A DNA stretch of 64,000 bases, taken from JBKBIP01 sp046297495. Lineage in GTDB: Bacteria; Planctomycetota; Planctomycetia; Gemmatales; Gemmataceae. The translations under genes were made by a program, and so were the position numbers. The DNA is taken from contig JBKBIP010000028.1 of NCBI GenBank assembly GCA_046297495.1, positions 1 through 64,000 of the forward strand. The letters are read 5' to 3'. A model generated the notes under the pieces. The model was not told the DNA's origin and made no database searches. It saw nothing but the letters and a program-made list of their open reading frames with translations. Below, one piece after another: positions 1-8,310 of this stretch (position 1 is the first letter of the stretch; each line of letters opens with the position of its first letter).

Positions 1-1723
1 AGTTGATGCCTTCGCCGGCGGCCTCCGTTGCCACGCAGATTTGCTTCTCGACCCGGAACTGCTCCTGAGCGCGCTTGCGTTCGTGGGGGTTCATGCCGCC
101 GTGAATCTGGCAGGTCGTGTAGCCCCAGCGCCCTAGATGATCACACAGGTAGTCCAACGTGTCGCGGTGCTCGGTGAAAATGAGCAGCTTGCCCCGGCCG
201 TCGCTCAGTTCCTTGAACTCGGCCCGCTCCAGGCACGCCTTCAGGGCGGCGAGCTTCGAGTCGGAGGCATGGTCGCGGACCCGGCGCGCCTGAGCCAGCA
301 GGTCTTGTAGTGCGGCGATCTCGGTCCGCAACTGGTCGAGAGTAGCGGCCGACGTCGATTGATCGGCAAGCCGGTCCCGGTCGGCGTCATCGAGATCGTC
401 TTCGTCCTGCTCGACATCAGCCAGACGACCCTGAAGCGCGGCCAAGCGCCGGGCACGCTGGGCCGGCGGAAGTTCTTCGAGTTCCTTCAAGAGGTCTTGC
501 TGCTTTTCCAGGCGGCGGCGAATAGACTCAAAGATCGCCATCGTGGAGCTGGCCAGTCGCCGCTGAAGAACGGTACGTGCCAGGGCCACGCTCGCTTGCC
601 GCCGGCCGCTCGATTGCGGCAGGAACTGGTTGATGTAGGCGGTGACCGCCTTGTAGAGTTCGTACTCCTGCAGGTTCAGCTTGAACGTGACTGTATGCGC
701 GTGGCGGTCGGGAAACAATCGCCGACCCCGCAGGTCGCGGAGGTCTTCCTTCAACCGCCGAAGGGCCCACGGGCAATCCGGGCCGAGTTTAAGAATATCG
801 CGGCGAATCTCCGTTGCCTTGTTGCCGACGCGAGACGGTTCGGGGAACAGATCGGCGTCGATCAGGCGGATGAAGTGAGCAAAGCGGTCGTCGTCGCCGT
901 GGTGCGGGGTGGCCGTGAGCAGGACCAGGTGATCGGTGTTTGCCGCCAGTTTCTCGGCGATTTGGTAACGCTTGGTCTTCTCCGTCTCGTCCCCACGACC
1001 CGAACTGCTCTTGGTATAGGCACTGCACTTGTGCGCTTCGTCGATGACGACGAGGTCCCAACGCTCGCTCCAGACTCGCTCCCGGACATCGTCCTGCTTC
1101 GCGTAGTCCAGCGAAGCGATGACTTGCGACGCCCGGCGCCAGGGGTTGGTGAGTTGCTGCTGATCGACGGCCGAGAAGATGATGTCAAACGACTCGCCGA
1201 ACCAGCGCAGCAGCTCGTCCTGCCACTGAATGGTAAGGGGCGCGGGGCAAAGGATCAGCACGCGGTCCAGGGCCTCTCGCAGCCGCATCTCTTTAATGAG
1301 CAGCCCCGCCATGATCGTCTTGCCCGCGCCGGGGTCGTCGGCAAGTAGGAAACGAAGACGCGGTTGGGGAAGCATGCGGAGATAGACGGCCTCGATCTGG
1401 TGCGGCAGCGTGCGGATGCCCGAAAGGCTTACGGCGAAGTGCCGGTCGTGGGCGTAGGCCAGTCGGATGCGGGCGGACTCGACAAGAAGGCGAAGGCTTT
1501 CCGGGTCGGCGGGCTTGATCGAGGTGGGGGCTTCGGACTGCTGGCCGAAGATCGAGGACGCTTCCTCGTGCGACAGAATTGCTTCATCCGGCGTGCCGTC
1601 CGAAAGCCGAACCCGGCACTCGAAGCCTTCCCCCAGTGGGCGCACCGACTCCAAGACTACCGGTTCGGCGAAATGGCCCGGCAGGTCGATACGACGACCA
1701 ATGGGAAACTGCTGTTCGGGCAT
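1..1723 (-). CDS. SNF2-type DEAH helicase, N-terminal 574 residues (runs off left edge)
   Basis: An open frame reads without a stop from an ATG at 1723 to the window edge. It shows a helicase ATPase core: Walker A ADDPGAGKT (about residues 128-136), DEAH box in VVIDEAHK (228-231), motif III LLTATPHHG (268-276), a charged coiled-coil-like insert (about 390-490), then the start of the second RecA lobe (KLLIFTEHRDTLDYL, VATEAAGEGIN). This is the HepA/RapA-like SNF2 group, also used as DrmD in class 1 DISARM phage defence. The ATG lies 12 bases after the stop of the HTH gene, so the two are probably co-transcribed. The role (DNA translocase in defence, or RNA-polymerase recycling) cannot be decided because downstream genes are missing. 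The family call is secure; the system is inference. Confidence 0.85.
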   Translation of the reverse strand, partial: MPEQQFPIGRRIDLPGHFAEPVVLESVRPLGEGFECRVRLSDGTPDEAILSHEEASSIFGQQSEAPTSIKPADPESLRLLVESARIRLAYAHDRHFAVSLSGIRTLPHQIEAVYLRMLPQPRLRFLLADDPGAGKTIMAGLLIKEMRLREALDRVLILCPAPLTIQWQDELLRWFGESFDIIFSAVDQQQLTNPWRRASQVIASLDYAKQDDVRERVWSERWDLVVIDEAHKCSAYTKSSSGRGDETEKTKRYQIAEKLAANTDHLVLLTATPHHGDDDRFAHFIRLIDADLFPEPSRVGNKATEIRRDILKLGPDCPWALRRLKEDLRDLRGRRLFPDRHAHTVTFKLNLQEYELYKAVTAYINQFLPQSSGRRQASVALARTVLQRRLASSTMAIFESIRRRLEKQQDLLKELEELPPAQRARRLAALQGRLADVEQDEDDLDDADRDRLADQSTSAATLDQLRTEIAALQDLLAQARRVRDHASDSKLAALKACLERAEFKELSDGRGKLLIFTEHRDTLDYLCDHLGRWGYTTCQIHGGMNPHERKRAQEQFRVEKQICVATEAAGEGIN

Positions 1724-1735
1724 CGGTCAACTCGG

Positions 1736-1930
1736 TCAATCCTTGGTCCGCCCTGCAACTTTCGCCAGGAAGCGTTCGAGGTCGCGCCTCAGGAAGAGCC
1801 GATACCGATTGGCCGGGTTCCGCCGCATGGGAATCTTCCCGGCCTCCGCCCAGGCGCGGAGTGTGTTTTGCGATACTCCGAGTATCTGGGCGGCTTCTGC
1901 TGTCTTCAGGTACTGATTCAGCTTATTCAT
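1736..1930 (-). CDS. Excisionase/MerR-type helix-turn-helix protein (64 aa)
   Basis: A small protein with a typical excisionase-family winged helix: LKTAEAAQILGVSQNTLRAWAEAGKI (residues 8-33) followed by RNPANRYRLFLRRDLERFL, where the RYR wing and DLERFL helix match the family. An SD-like GGAGAAGG precedes the ATG. It sits just upstream of the helicase gene on the same strand with a 12-base gap, suggesting a two-gene unit in which the small protein guides or regulates the helicase. HTH-plus-helicase pairs occur in mobile and defence loci; here that role is inference. Fold assignment is confident, partner and target unknown. Confidence 0.75.
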   Translation of the reverse strand: MNKLNQYLKTAEAAQILGVSQNTLRAWAEAGKIPMRRNPANRYRLFLRRDLERFLAKVAGRTKD

Positions 1931-2062
1931 GAGCCGCCTTCTCCGGGGGTTAGCCGAGAGGTAAGATTGAGTTTACCAAAGTCTGCATTAGTTGGACAGC
2001 ACGGTTGAATGGATTGATAGACAGGTGACTATTACGTGCGGGAATGAACAGACAACTCGACG

Positions 2063-3079
2063 TCACCGTTGTAGCCATAAAGTCCAATGCTCCTGCGGCT
2101 GGGCCAGGATCGTGTCGGCCTCAACCGGCGCAACCTCGCCCTCGTAGTTGATTGACCGGAGCAGGCAGTAGCCGGCGCGTTCGATTTCGTGCAGGAAGCC
2201 GACGGTTTGTGGCGGGTCGCGCTGGAGGGGCATCAAACCATCGATCTTCGTCAGCCTCTCGTTCGCCGTGAGCGATACGTCCGCCAGCACCGGGGCGGCC
2301 TGCCGCAACCGCTCGTCCGCGACGCCGTTGGTGAATACCCGCAGCAGCGCGGCCAGGGCGTTGTCCGGATTCGGAACCGGCACGTGTTCTTCAGCCGACT
2401 GCATCTTTTTTTGTAATTCTGCGAGTACCTTCGCAAAGGCCTCTGCTCCCGCGTCCCAATTGGCGATGGCCATGCTAGGTGGCCCGGCGTCGCTGCTCAC
2501 GCGCCGCATCCGCTCCAGCGCTCCGCGACCACCCACGGGCAAGCGCTGGCTGATTCGCCCGCCTGGCAGCAGGCGAGGCTGCCCGTCGAAAAACCCACGC
2601 CGCAGCACGAAGTCGAACACCGTGGCCGCGTTCCCGGCGTCCAGGTCGTTCCGCGCAATAACGCCCTCGGCCGTCAGCCGCCACTGTTCGTTGCCGATCC
2701 GCTCGCAATGGCTGACGGGTTCATCGCCAAGATGCTCGAACGCTTCGCGCCAATCGTTCCAGATGTCCTTCAGCACGAACTCCATCGCCTGGGCCAGGCC
2801 GGCCTCGCCCGTCATCGTGATCGTCGCCTCGACCGCGACGGGATGCCTCACTATCCGCAGCCGCAGCGTCACGCGCCGCTCGATCATGCCCGCCGCCGTG
2901 AGCAAATAGACCGCTCGTTCCTGCAATTCGCTCAACGTTGCTGGATCGTGGTCGGTCCACGTCTCCGGCACGGTGACGAGGAAACGGGCCACCAGACTTT
3001 CAACAGTATCGCCTTGCGGCGGATGGGCTTCCGGCATGATTGCCATCACCTCGTCGGGCCGGCCAGCCGGAACGAGCAT
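2063..3079 (-). CDS. Hypothetical protein (about 338 aa)
   Basis: A long minus-strand frame with no family I recognise. It is soluble, with no signal peptide or membrane segment, and has a Gln/Lys-rich helical stretch near residues 218-235 (FAKVLAELQKKMQSAEEH). Alternative in-frame ATGs at 3046 and 3037 are as good as the one at 3079, since none has a clear ribosome site. It lies upstream of the HTH/helicase pair on the same strand, separated by 132 bases, and diverges from the sigma-factor gene. Codon use is like that of its neighbours, so it is probably a real gene. Functional link to the helicase is unproven. Confidence 0.6.
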   Translation of the reverse strand: MLVPAGRPDEVMAIMPEAHPPQGDTVESLVARFLVTVPETWTDHDPATLSELQERAVYLLTAAGMIERRVTLRLRIVRHPVAVEATITMTGEAGLAQAMEFVLKDIWNDWREAFEHLGDEPVSHCERIGNEQWRLTAEGVIARNDLDAGNAATVFDFVLRRGFFDGQPRLLPGGRISQRLPVGGRGALERMRRVSSDAGPPSMAIANWDAGAEAFAKVLAELQKKMQSAEEHVPVPNPDNALAALLRVFTNGVADERLRQAAPVLADVSLTANERLTKIDGLMPLQRDPPQTVGFLHEIERAGYCLLRSINYEGEVAPVEADTILAQPQEHWTLWLQR

Positions 3080-3246
3080 CGAGTGCGTTGCTTGTCCCAG
3101 CCAGCCGGATCGTTATCCAACCGTTATCATATCCCAGGCAATTTTGCTTCATCGTTCGATGGAGACGAGGGATTTCTGAAATTCCGCGCTGAGTTTGGCC
3201 CGACACAGTGCCTGGTAGTTTAGACGCGCCGTGAAACTCGAACGGT

Positions 3247-3804
3247 ATGGGGGCGGATTTGGAGTTGGATCGCTTTCAATCTTACCTGTTGCTGTTGGCT
3301 CGCGCTCGCCTCGACCGCAAGGTACGGGGGAAGATCGACCCTTCCGACATCGTACAACAGACCATGATGGAAGCGCACCAAGCCGTGGAATCGTTTCGCG
3401 GGGAGAACGTGGCCGCCCAGGCGGCATGGCTGCGGCAGATCCTGGCCCGCAACCTGGCGAATGCCGTGCGCGATCTGACCCGCGAGAAACGCGACGTTCG
3501 GCGGGAGCGGTCCCTCCAGGCGGATTTGGATGAGTCGGCCTCGCGTCTGGAGGGCTGGTTGGCCGCGGAGCAATCGACGCCCAGCCAGCAGGCCCAGCGT
3601 CACGAACGCGCGTTGCGGTTGGCCCAGGCGCTGGCCGATCTGCCCGAGCAGCAGCGCAAGGCCGTGGTGCTCCGGCATTTCCAGGGCTGCTCACTGGCAG
3701 AGATCGCCGATGAACTCGCCACGACCACCGCCGCCGTCACCGGTTTGCTGCACCGGGGCCTCAAGAACCTTCGCAAGGCGCTTAAAGAGTTGGAGGAGCC
3801 ATGA
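3247..3804 (+). CDS. ECF-like RNA polymerase sigma factor (planctomycete type)
   Basis: The 185-aa product has a region-2-like segment (FQSYLLLLARARLDRKVRGKIDPSDIVQQTMMEAH, about 8-43) and a C-terminal region-4 HTH (LADLPEQQRKAVVLRHFQGCSLAEIADELATTTAAVTGLLHRGLKNLRKAL, about 128-180), as in sigma-70 family members of the planctomycete ECF type. Its stop overlaps the start of the downstream kinase gene (ATGA at 3801-3804), so the two are translationally coupled. In this phylum such pairs are thought to link kinase signalling to sigma activity; no separate anti-sigma gene is seen here. The assignment is strong, the regulon unknown. Confidence 0.9.
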   Translation: MGADLELDRFQSYLLLLARARLDRKVRGKIDPSDIVQQTMMEAHQAVESFRGENVAAQAAWLRQILARNLANAVRDLTREKRDVRRERSLQADLDESASRLEGWLAAEQSTPSQQAQRHERALRLAQALADLPEQQRKAVVLRHFQGCSLAEIADELATTTAAVTGLLHRGLKNLRKALKELEEP

Positions 3805-6800
3805 CCCCACTGTCGCGGGAACAACAACTGGAACGCATCCTGCACGCCTACCTGCAAGCCGTGGATCGCGGCGAATCGCCCGACCGCCAGGAGATCCTTG
3901 CGGCGCACCCTGACTTGCGCGACGAACTGGCCGAGTACTTCGCCGATGCGTCGAAGCTCGAACGCATCGCAGATTCGCTGAGGACGGCAAATTATGGCGG
4001 CGATTCGATGGAAGCGTCGCCGTCGCTGGGCACAATCCGCTACTTCGGCGACTACGAACTGCTCGAAGAGATCGCCCGCGGCGGCATGGGCGTCGTCTAT
4101 CGCGCGAAACAGGTGTCGCTCAATCGCATCGTCGCCCTGAAGATGATCCTCAAGGGCGAGTTCGCGTCGGAGGCCGACGTGCGTCGTTTTCGCCAGGAAG
4201 CGGAGGCGGCCGCGAATCTCGATCATCCCAACATCGTGCCGATCTACGAGGTCGGCGAACACGAGGGCCAGCAGTATTTTTCGATGAAGCTGATCGAAAC
4301 CGCCCCGTTTAGCCGCGACCCGAAGGGGAGCGCGGCCCCTCGCCTCGCCAAGGTCGCCCGTGCCGTCCATCACGCCCACCAGCGCGGTATTCTGCATCGC
4401 GACCTGAAACCGAGCAACATCCTCATCGACGCAAACGGTGAACCCCACGTCGCCGACTTCGGCCTGGCCAAGAAAGTCGAAGGCGGCGAAGACGCGACCA
4501 AGTCCGGCGCCATCGTCGGCACTCCCGCGTACATGGCCCCCGAACAGGCCCGCGCCGAGAAGTCGCTGACCACGGCCGTCGATGTCTACAGCCTCGGCGC
4601 CATCCTCTACGAGTGGCTGACGGGAAGACCACCCTTTCGCGGCAACGATGCGTTGTCAACATTGATGCAGGTGGCCAACGACGAACCGGCGAGACCGCGT
4701 TCCCTCAATGCAACCATTGATCGCGATCTCGAAACGATCTGCCTGAAGTGTCTGGAGAAGGACCCCGCGAAACGCTACGCCTCCGCCGCCGCCCTGGCCG
4801 ATGATCTCGACCGCTGGCAGCGCGGCGAGCCGATTACCGCTCGACGATCAGGGCGGCTGGAACGAACCTGGCGTTGGTGTCGCCGCAATCCCCTGATGAC
4901 GGCGGCCCTGATGCTGGCCGCGGTCGGTCTCGGGTTGAGTGGCTTCATCGCGGGGCAAAGTCATCTCCGAGAGCAGGCGAGGCTTCAGGACGACTTGCAT
5001 CGGGCCGAGGTGTCGCGTCGGCTTCAACTTATCGATAGCGCGAAATTCGCACGCCTTGCGGGTCAGCGCAAAGCGGCCGTCCAACACATCGCGAAGGCCA
5101 GTCAGCAGGGAGCCGGCAATGAAGATGCGTTGGCGTCGGAAGCATTTCTGTCGCTTGCGTCTCCGGGACTGCGTCACCGCAGCCAGTCGCAATTGTTGGG
5201 ATTCTCAGTTGGTTGGACGCCTTACGTCGCGTTTGCGGCGGATTCAAAGTCCGTCTATACGGAAGCGGGCTCGGGCACACGGTTCACGTTTTCGGTTCCC
5301 GCAACGGACGATGGACGTCAAGAGCGGGTGAAGAACCCTCGTCTCGTCAATGTCTACCCCAGTTTCAAGTTGCCCGAGGGCAAGGAAAATGAATGTTTGG
5401 TGCGAGCCGTGAACGCGCCCGTCACGTTCGCGTTGCTAACACGGACCGAGCCTGGGAAGTTCCAAGAAACATCCCTCTGGGACATCCGAGAACAGAAATT
5501 CACCCACACTCTGCCGAGAACATTCGAGGCGACCACATTTATGGCGCTCTCCGCGGATGGGCGACTCGCTGCATTCAACCTGAGTCAGGTACTGGACATC
5601 GTCCTCGTGTATGACTTCGAGCAAGGTCGGATCGTGGCGACGCTCCCTGTCGGCCGCCATGCCATAGTGATGCCCCTTCGCTTCGCGGCCGGCTTCAGTC
5701 CCGACGGCAGCATGTTCGCCGCTCACGGACGGATCGATGGGCAACCGGCCCTCGTGGTCTTTGACATCAACACCGGCCAGCTCATCGGCAGCGCCCAGAA
5801 CGATCCGCTTGTTTCCGCCTGGTCGCCCGACGGTCGCTGGATCGCGTCGTGGGGAACCTTCCTCTCCACCTCGGCGCTGGAGGTCGGCGCGACCAATCGG
5901 GTTACCAATCAGGCATTCGACCACAACGTTCTTCTCCTGAGCGAAGTCGTGCGGCCCGTCTCGGGCTGGCTTGCGAGGGAGAAGACCAACAATCTCCAAT
6001 TCAGTGACGACGGCACTCTGTTGAGGACTGACCGCCAACCGTTACGCACGTTTGAAAGTCCGCGAATGATGAGCCTCGAGCCTGTGAAGAACGATCCCGC
6101 ACCAAGCATCGGCTTCACGTCGTGGAAATTCTGGGGAACACCGACGATCCAACTCACGCATCCGGGCTTTCGCGATGAGCCGTTCGCTCGCAAGGGCAAG
6201 ACCACGGTCGCGAGGCCAACGTCCATCGCCCGTCATCCCAACGGCAAGCAGTTGGTCGCGGTCTTCTTCCTCGACCGCCGCGAAGACCATCCGGTCAATC
6301 TTCGGGACGCCAAAGCCGAATACAGCCTGGAACTCTGGGATATCGAACAAAAGAAGCAACTCGCCATCTGGAATACCGATTCGACGGAAGCGTTTGCCAG
6401 CGTCGCCTTCGCGCTCGGCGGCGATTGCGTCGTCACCACGAGCGACCGGGGAGTCAAGCAATGGGACGCCAAATCGGGTCAGGTGATTCGCCAATATCCC
6501 TTGCCCATCGAACCGAACCGATCCGGAAGTTCGGCGGGAGGCGACAAGAACGACGGCCACGTGATTCTGAGTGCCACATTCCAAAATCCCCAACCCCTCA
6601 TCCTCGCACCCGGCGGCGAACATGCCCTGGTGATGACGCACTACGACATCAACGATCCGGAGAAGAAGCCGTATCGCTACGAACGTATCGAACTGCGCAC
6701 CGGCGCAGGCCATGGCTCATTCCGTCGAGAAGGGTACGAGTACGGTCCCATGGCTCTGTCACTCAACGGCCGATGGCTCGCCGAGGTCCGAACAGGCGGC

Positions 6801-6998
6801 ATTCGCTTACACGATCTCGACACGGGCGAAGCCTTGAACTGGAGCACGCGAGAGATCACCGCCCTCGCCTTCCATCCCAACGGCGAAGTCCTGGCCGCCG
6901 CGGATGCGACCGGTCTCGTCTCGCTCTGGCACCTCGGATGGATTCGGACCGACTCAGTCGAAAACGGCATTCCTTTACCCGTACTCAATCCCCGATGA
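3801..6998 (+). CDS. Membrane Ser/Thr protein kinase with C-terminal WD40-like propeller
   Basis: A 1065-aa protein. Residues 1-60 form a helical planctomycete kinase leader (ILHAYLQAVDRGESPDRQ). The kinase domain (about 78-345) has ARGGMGVVY, the VALKMI lysine K114, HRDLKPSN with D201, DFGLAKK and MAPEQ. One membrane helix follows (about 362-385), then about 650 residues with WD40/beta-propeller blades (ALSADGRLAAF, SPDGRWIASWG, ALAFHPNGEVLAAAD), presumably outside the cytoplasm. The start is preceded by GGAGGAG inside the sigma-factor gene. The segment between the hinge (SMKLIE) and helix E (ARAVHHAHQ) is unusual: it is short and encoded partly by a GC-rich palindrome (see the repeat at 4312-4336). 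Activity may therefore be altered. Confidence 0.9.
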   Translation: MTPLSREQQLERILHAYLQAVDRGESPDRQEILAAHPDLRDELAEYFADASKLERIADSLRTANYGGDSMEASPSLGTIRYFGDYELLEEIARGGMGVVYRAKQVSLNRIVALKMILKGEFASEADVRRFRQEAEAAANLDHPNIVPIYEVGEHEGQQYFSMKLIETAPFSRDPKGSAAPRLAKVARAVHHAHQRGILHRDLKPSNILIDANGEPHVADFGLAKKVEGGEDATKSGAIVGTPAYMAPEQARAEKSLTTAVDVYSLGAILYEWLTGRPPFRGNDALSTLMQVANDEPARPRSLNATIDRDLETICLKCLEKDPAKRYASAAALADDLDRWQRGEPITARRSGRLERTWRWCRRNPLMTAALMLAAVGLGLSGFIAGQSHLREQARLQDDLHRAEVSRRLQLIDSAKFARLAGQRKAAVQHIAKASQQGAGNEDALASEAFLSLASPGLRHRSQSQLLGFSVGWTPYVAFAADSKSVYTEAGSGTRFTFSVPATDDGRQERVKNPRLVNVYPSFKLPEGKENECLVRAVNAPVTFALLTRTEPGKFQETSLWDIREQKFTHTLPRTFEATTFMALSADGRLAAFNLSQVLDIVLVYDFEQGRIVATLPVGRHAIVMPLRFAAGFSPDGSMFAAHGRIDGQPALVVFDINTGQLIGSAQNDPLVSAWSPDGRWIASWGTFLSTSALEVGATNRVTNQAFDHNVLLLSEVVRPVSGWLAREKTNNLQFSDDGTLLRTDRQPLRTFESPRMMSLEPVKNDPAPSIGFTSWKFWGTPTIQLTHPGFRDEPFARKGKTTVARPTSIARHPNGKQLVAVFFLDRREDHPVNLRDAKAEYSLELWDIEQKKQLAIWNTDSTEAFASVAFALGGDCVVTTSDRGVKQWDAKSGQVIRQYPLPIEPNRSGSSAGGDKNDGHVILSATFQNPQPLILAPGGEHALVMTHYDINDPEKKPYRYERIELRTGAGHGSFRREGYEYGPMALSLNGRWLAEVRTGGIRLHDLDTGEALNWSTREITALAFHPNGEVLAAADATGLVSLWHLGWIRTDSVENGIPLPVLNPR
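4312..4336 (+). repeat. Palindrome embedded in the kinase reading frame
   Basis: The sequence GCCGCGACCC-GAA-GGGGAGCGCGGC folds as an almost perfect hairpin inside the kinase gene and is translated as part of FSRDPKGSAAPR. Related kinases usually carry a GGSL-type helix D here, so I infer that a REP-like element replaced or invaded this segment without breaking the frame. The palindrome is seen directly; its mobile origin is inference. Confidence 0.5.
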
Positions 6999-7020
6999 CA
7001 TCGCGGCGAGGCAATCAATC

Positions 7021-7203
7021 ATGTCCGAATTGACGAATAGCCAAAAATTGCAGTCGATCCTGCACGCTTATCTTCAAGCCGTGGATCGCGGCGAGAAGCC
7101 GGATCGCCAGGCGATCCTCGACGCCCATCCCGACCTGCGCGACGAGTTGGCCACCTATTTCGCCGATGCGTCGAAGCGGGAATCCCTACCTCGGGTATCG
7201 TGA
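7021..7203 (+). pseudogene. Truncated copy of the kinase N-terminus (60 aa)
   Basis: Starting 22 bases after the kinase stop, this frame encodes QSILHAYLQAVDRGEKPDRQ and DLRDELATYFADASK, closely matching residues about 9-53 of the upstream kinase and similar at the DNA level. Similarity ends abruptly after FADASK and a stop follows eight codons later. It is the remnant of a tandem kinase gene whose remainder was deleted, probably in the event that brought the toxin-antitoxin pair alongside. It may still be translated but has no catalytic domain. Confidence 0.75.
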
Positions 7204-7288
7204 CTGGCTGTACCGTTCGCATGACGCATGTATCGTACACGTCCATCCCGATTGTGGCATGTACAATCCGCTCAAGGAGAATTTGGCT

Positions 7289-7555
7289 ATGCCATCGATT
7301 GCGATCAACGAAGCCAAGGCAAAGCTCGATGAGTTGATCCACCGCCTGACGCCCGGCGAGGAGTTGGTCATCACGGAGAACGACCAGCCCGTGGCGAAGC
7401 TGGTATCGACCGAGCCGCTCGGGGGATTGCCCAAGGTGCCCAAACTCGGCACACAATGGGGTTCCGTGCTGTACATGGCGCTCGACTTCGATGCCCCACT
7501 TGATGACTTCACGGAGTACATGGAGCGAGGTATCTGCTCGACACCCATACCTTGA
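7289..7555 (+). CDS. Phd/YefM-family antitoxin with a probable read-through tail
   Basis: An 88-aa protein beginning MPSIAINEAKAKLDELIHRL, with GEELVITENDQPVAKLVS, the standard Phd/YefM DNA-binding N-terminus. AAGGAGA lies 9 bases before the ATG. The normal family C-terminus would end near FTEYME (residue 79), but here a CGA codon at 7526-7528 continues into RGICSTPIP. If base 7526 were T, this codon would be TGA and the protein would end at the expected place. Partner of the PIN toxin immediately downstream; such antitoxins bind their own promoter and neutralise the toxin. Confidence 0.85.
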   Translation: MPSIAINEAKAKLDELIHRLTPGEELVITENDQPVAKLVSTEPLGGLPKVPKLGTQWGSVLYMALDFDAPLDDFTEYMERGICSTPIP

Positions 7556-7914
7556 TCTGGAGTCAGGACGAAACCAGCAGGTTGCCCGCAGCGGTTACGG
7601 CCGCGTTGTCTGATCCAGCCCACGAGCGGGTGTTGAGCATCGTTACGGTCTGGGAGATCGGGATCAAGGTGGCATTGGGGAAGTTGCAGCTTCAAAAACC
7701 GTTTCGAGTCTGGATCGAGACGGCAATCAACGACCTGGCCCTGACCGAATTGCCGATCACGCTGGATCACATCGACCAGCAAATGGGCTTACCATTCCAC
7801 CACCGCGACCCGTTCGACCGCTTGCTCGCCGCTCAGGTTTTTGTCGAGGGTATTCCCTTGGTGAGCGACGATGCCATCTTCTACGCCTACGGCGTGACCC
7901 GCGTTTGGGTCTGA
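7525..7914 (+). pseudogene. VapC-type PIN-domain toxin, start codon apparently lost
   Basis: The frame reads RYLLDTHTLIWSQDE from 7528, which is the usual VapC N-terminus with its first catalytic Asp, then VWEIGIKVALGKL, HHRDPFDRLLAAQ and SDDAIFYAYGV, giving the full set of PIN acidic residues (RNase fold). No ATG, GTG or TTG lies upstream of the Asp in this frame; codon 7525-7527 is GCG where a GTG would be expected. The first usable start is TTG at 7552, which would remove the catalytic LLDTHT. One T-to-C change at 7526 explains both this and the antitoxin extension. It could be an inactivating mutation, an assembly error, or CTG initiation at 7534. Confidence 0.75.
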
Positions 7915-8019
7915 AGCGGGGGGATCGAGTCCGGACAGACGAAACAAAGTGTGCCGACCATCGTGGCGTGTTCGCCGGCCATCACGCTCGGACCATCGCC
8001 GGGAAGGAACCATGCGACA

Positions 8020-8211
8020 CTACGCGAGACGCGACCGCACCAGGGCGAGAATGGCCAGTTTGATCGGCTCCGGCAGGTCGGGCCAGGATTGTACAACCTG
8101 CAGCAATTCGGCATCGGTGATGGCCAGTGCATCGCTTTTTGCAGCGCGATCTTCGAGACGTGCGGAATTCGCGGGGCTTTCGGGGGTAGTTCGAATCCCG
8201 CCCTCTCCGCT
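8020..8211 (-). pseudogene. Decayed C-terminal tail of a planctomycete integrase-type ORF
   Basis: Read on the minus strand, this stretch gives SGEGGIRTTPESPANSAR, then AITDAELLQVVQSWPDLP and EPIKLAILALVRS before a stop. The first part is the antisense translation of a tRNA-Ser 3' end; the second is a short helical tail that I recall as a frequent ending of planctomycete site-specific recombinases and of orphan ORFs. No catalytic recombinase region is present in this window. I read it as the scar of an element integrated at a tRNA-Ser gene. The translation is direct; the family link is from memory. Confidence 0.55.
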
Positions 8212-8213
8212 AA
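8185..8213 (+). other. tRNA-Ser 3'-end fragment (attachment-site-like)
   Basis: The bases at 8189-8211 match the T-arm and 3' acceptor strand of a tRNA-Ser (GTTCGAATCCC then GCCCTCTCCGC). The matching GGAGAGG 5' acceptor strand, anticodon arm and variable arm are absent upstream, so it is a fragment, not a gene. Fragments like this mark att sites of integrases that use tRNA 3' ends. The rest of 7915-8310 holds no gene. Confidence 0.6.
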
Positions 8214-8310
8214 ACGCATGTGCGGTATTTCGCGACGAATCGCACGGGGTGGCACTAGTGGCCACCCCGTTGCCGCTTGTCGGCCCTTCGATAGGTGAAG
8301 ACCGAAATTG

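Noticed and set aside
359..2008. Long plus-strand open frames of 329 and 214 aa
   Set aside because: They are antisense to the helicase and HTH genes, whose minus-strand translation shows clear motifs; the plus-strand products have no domain signature.
7166..7288. Longer antitoxin start at 7166
   Set aside because: The extra 41 residues overlap the kinase remnant and are unlike the family; AAGGAGA places the start at 7289.
8160..8213. Complete tRNA-Ser gene
   Set aside because: Only the T-arm and 3' acceptor strand are present; the 5' acceptor, D-arm and anticodon arm are missing.
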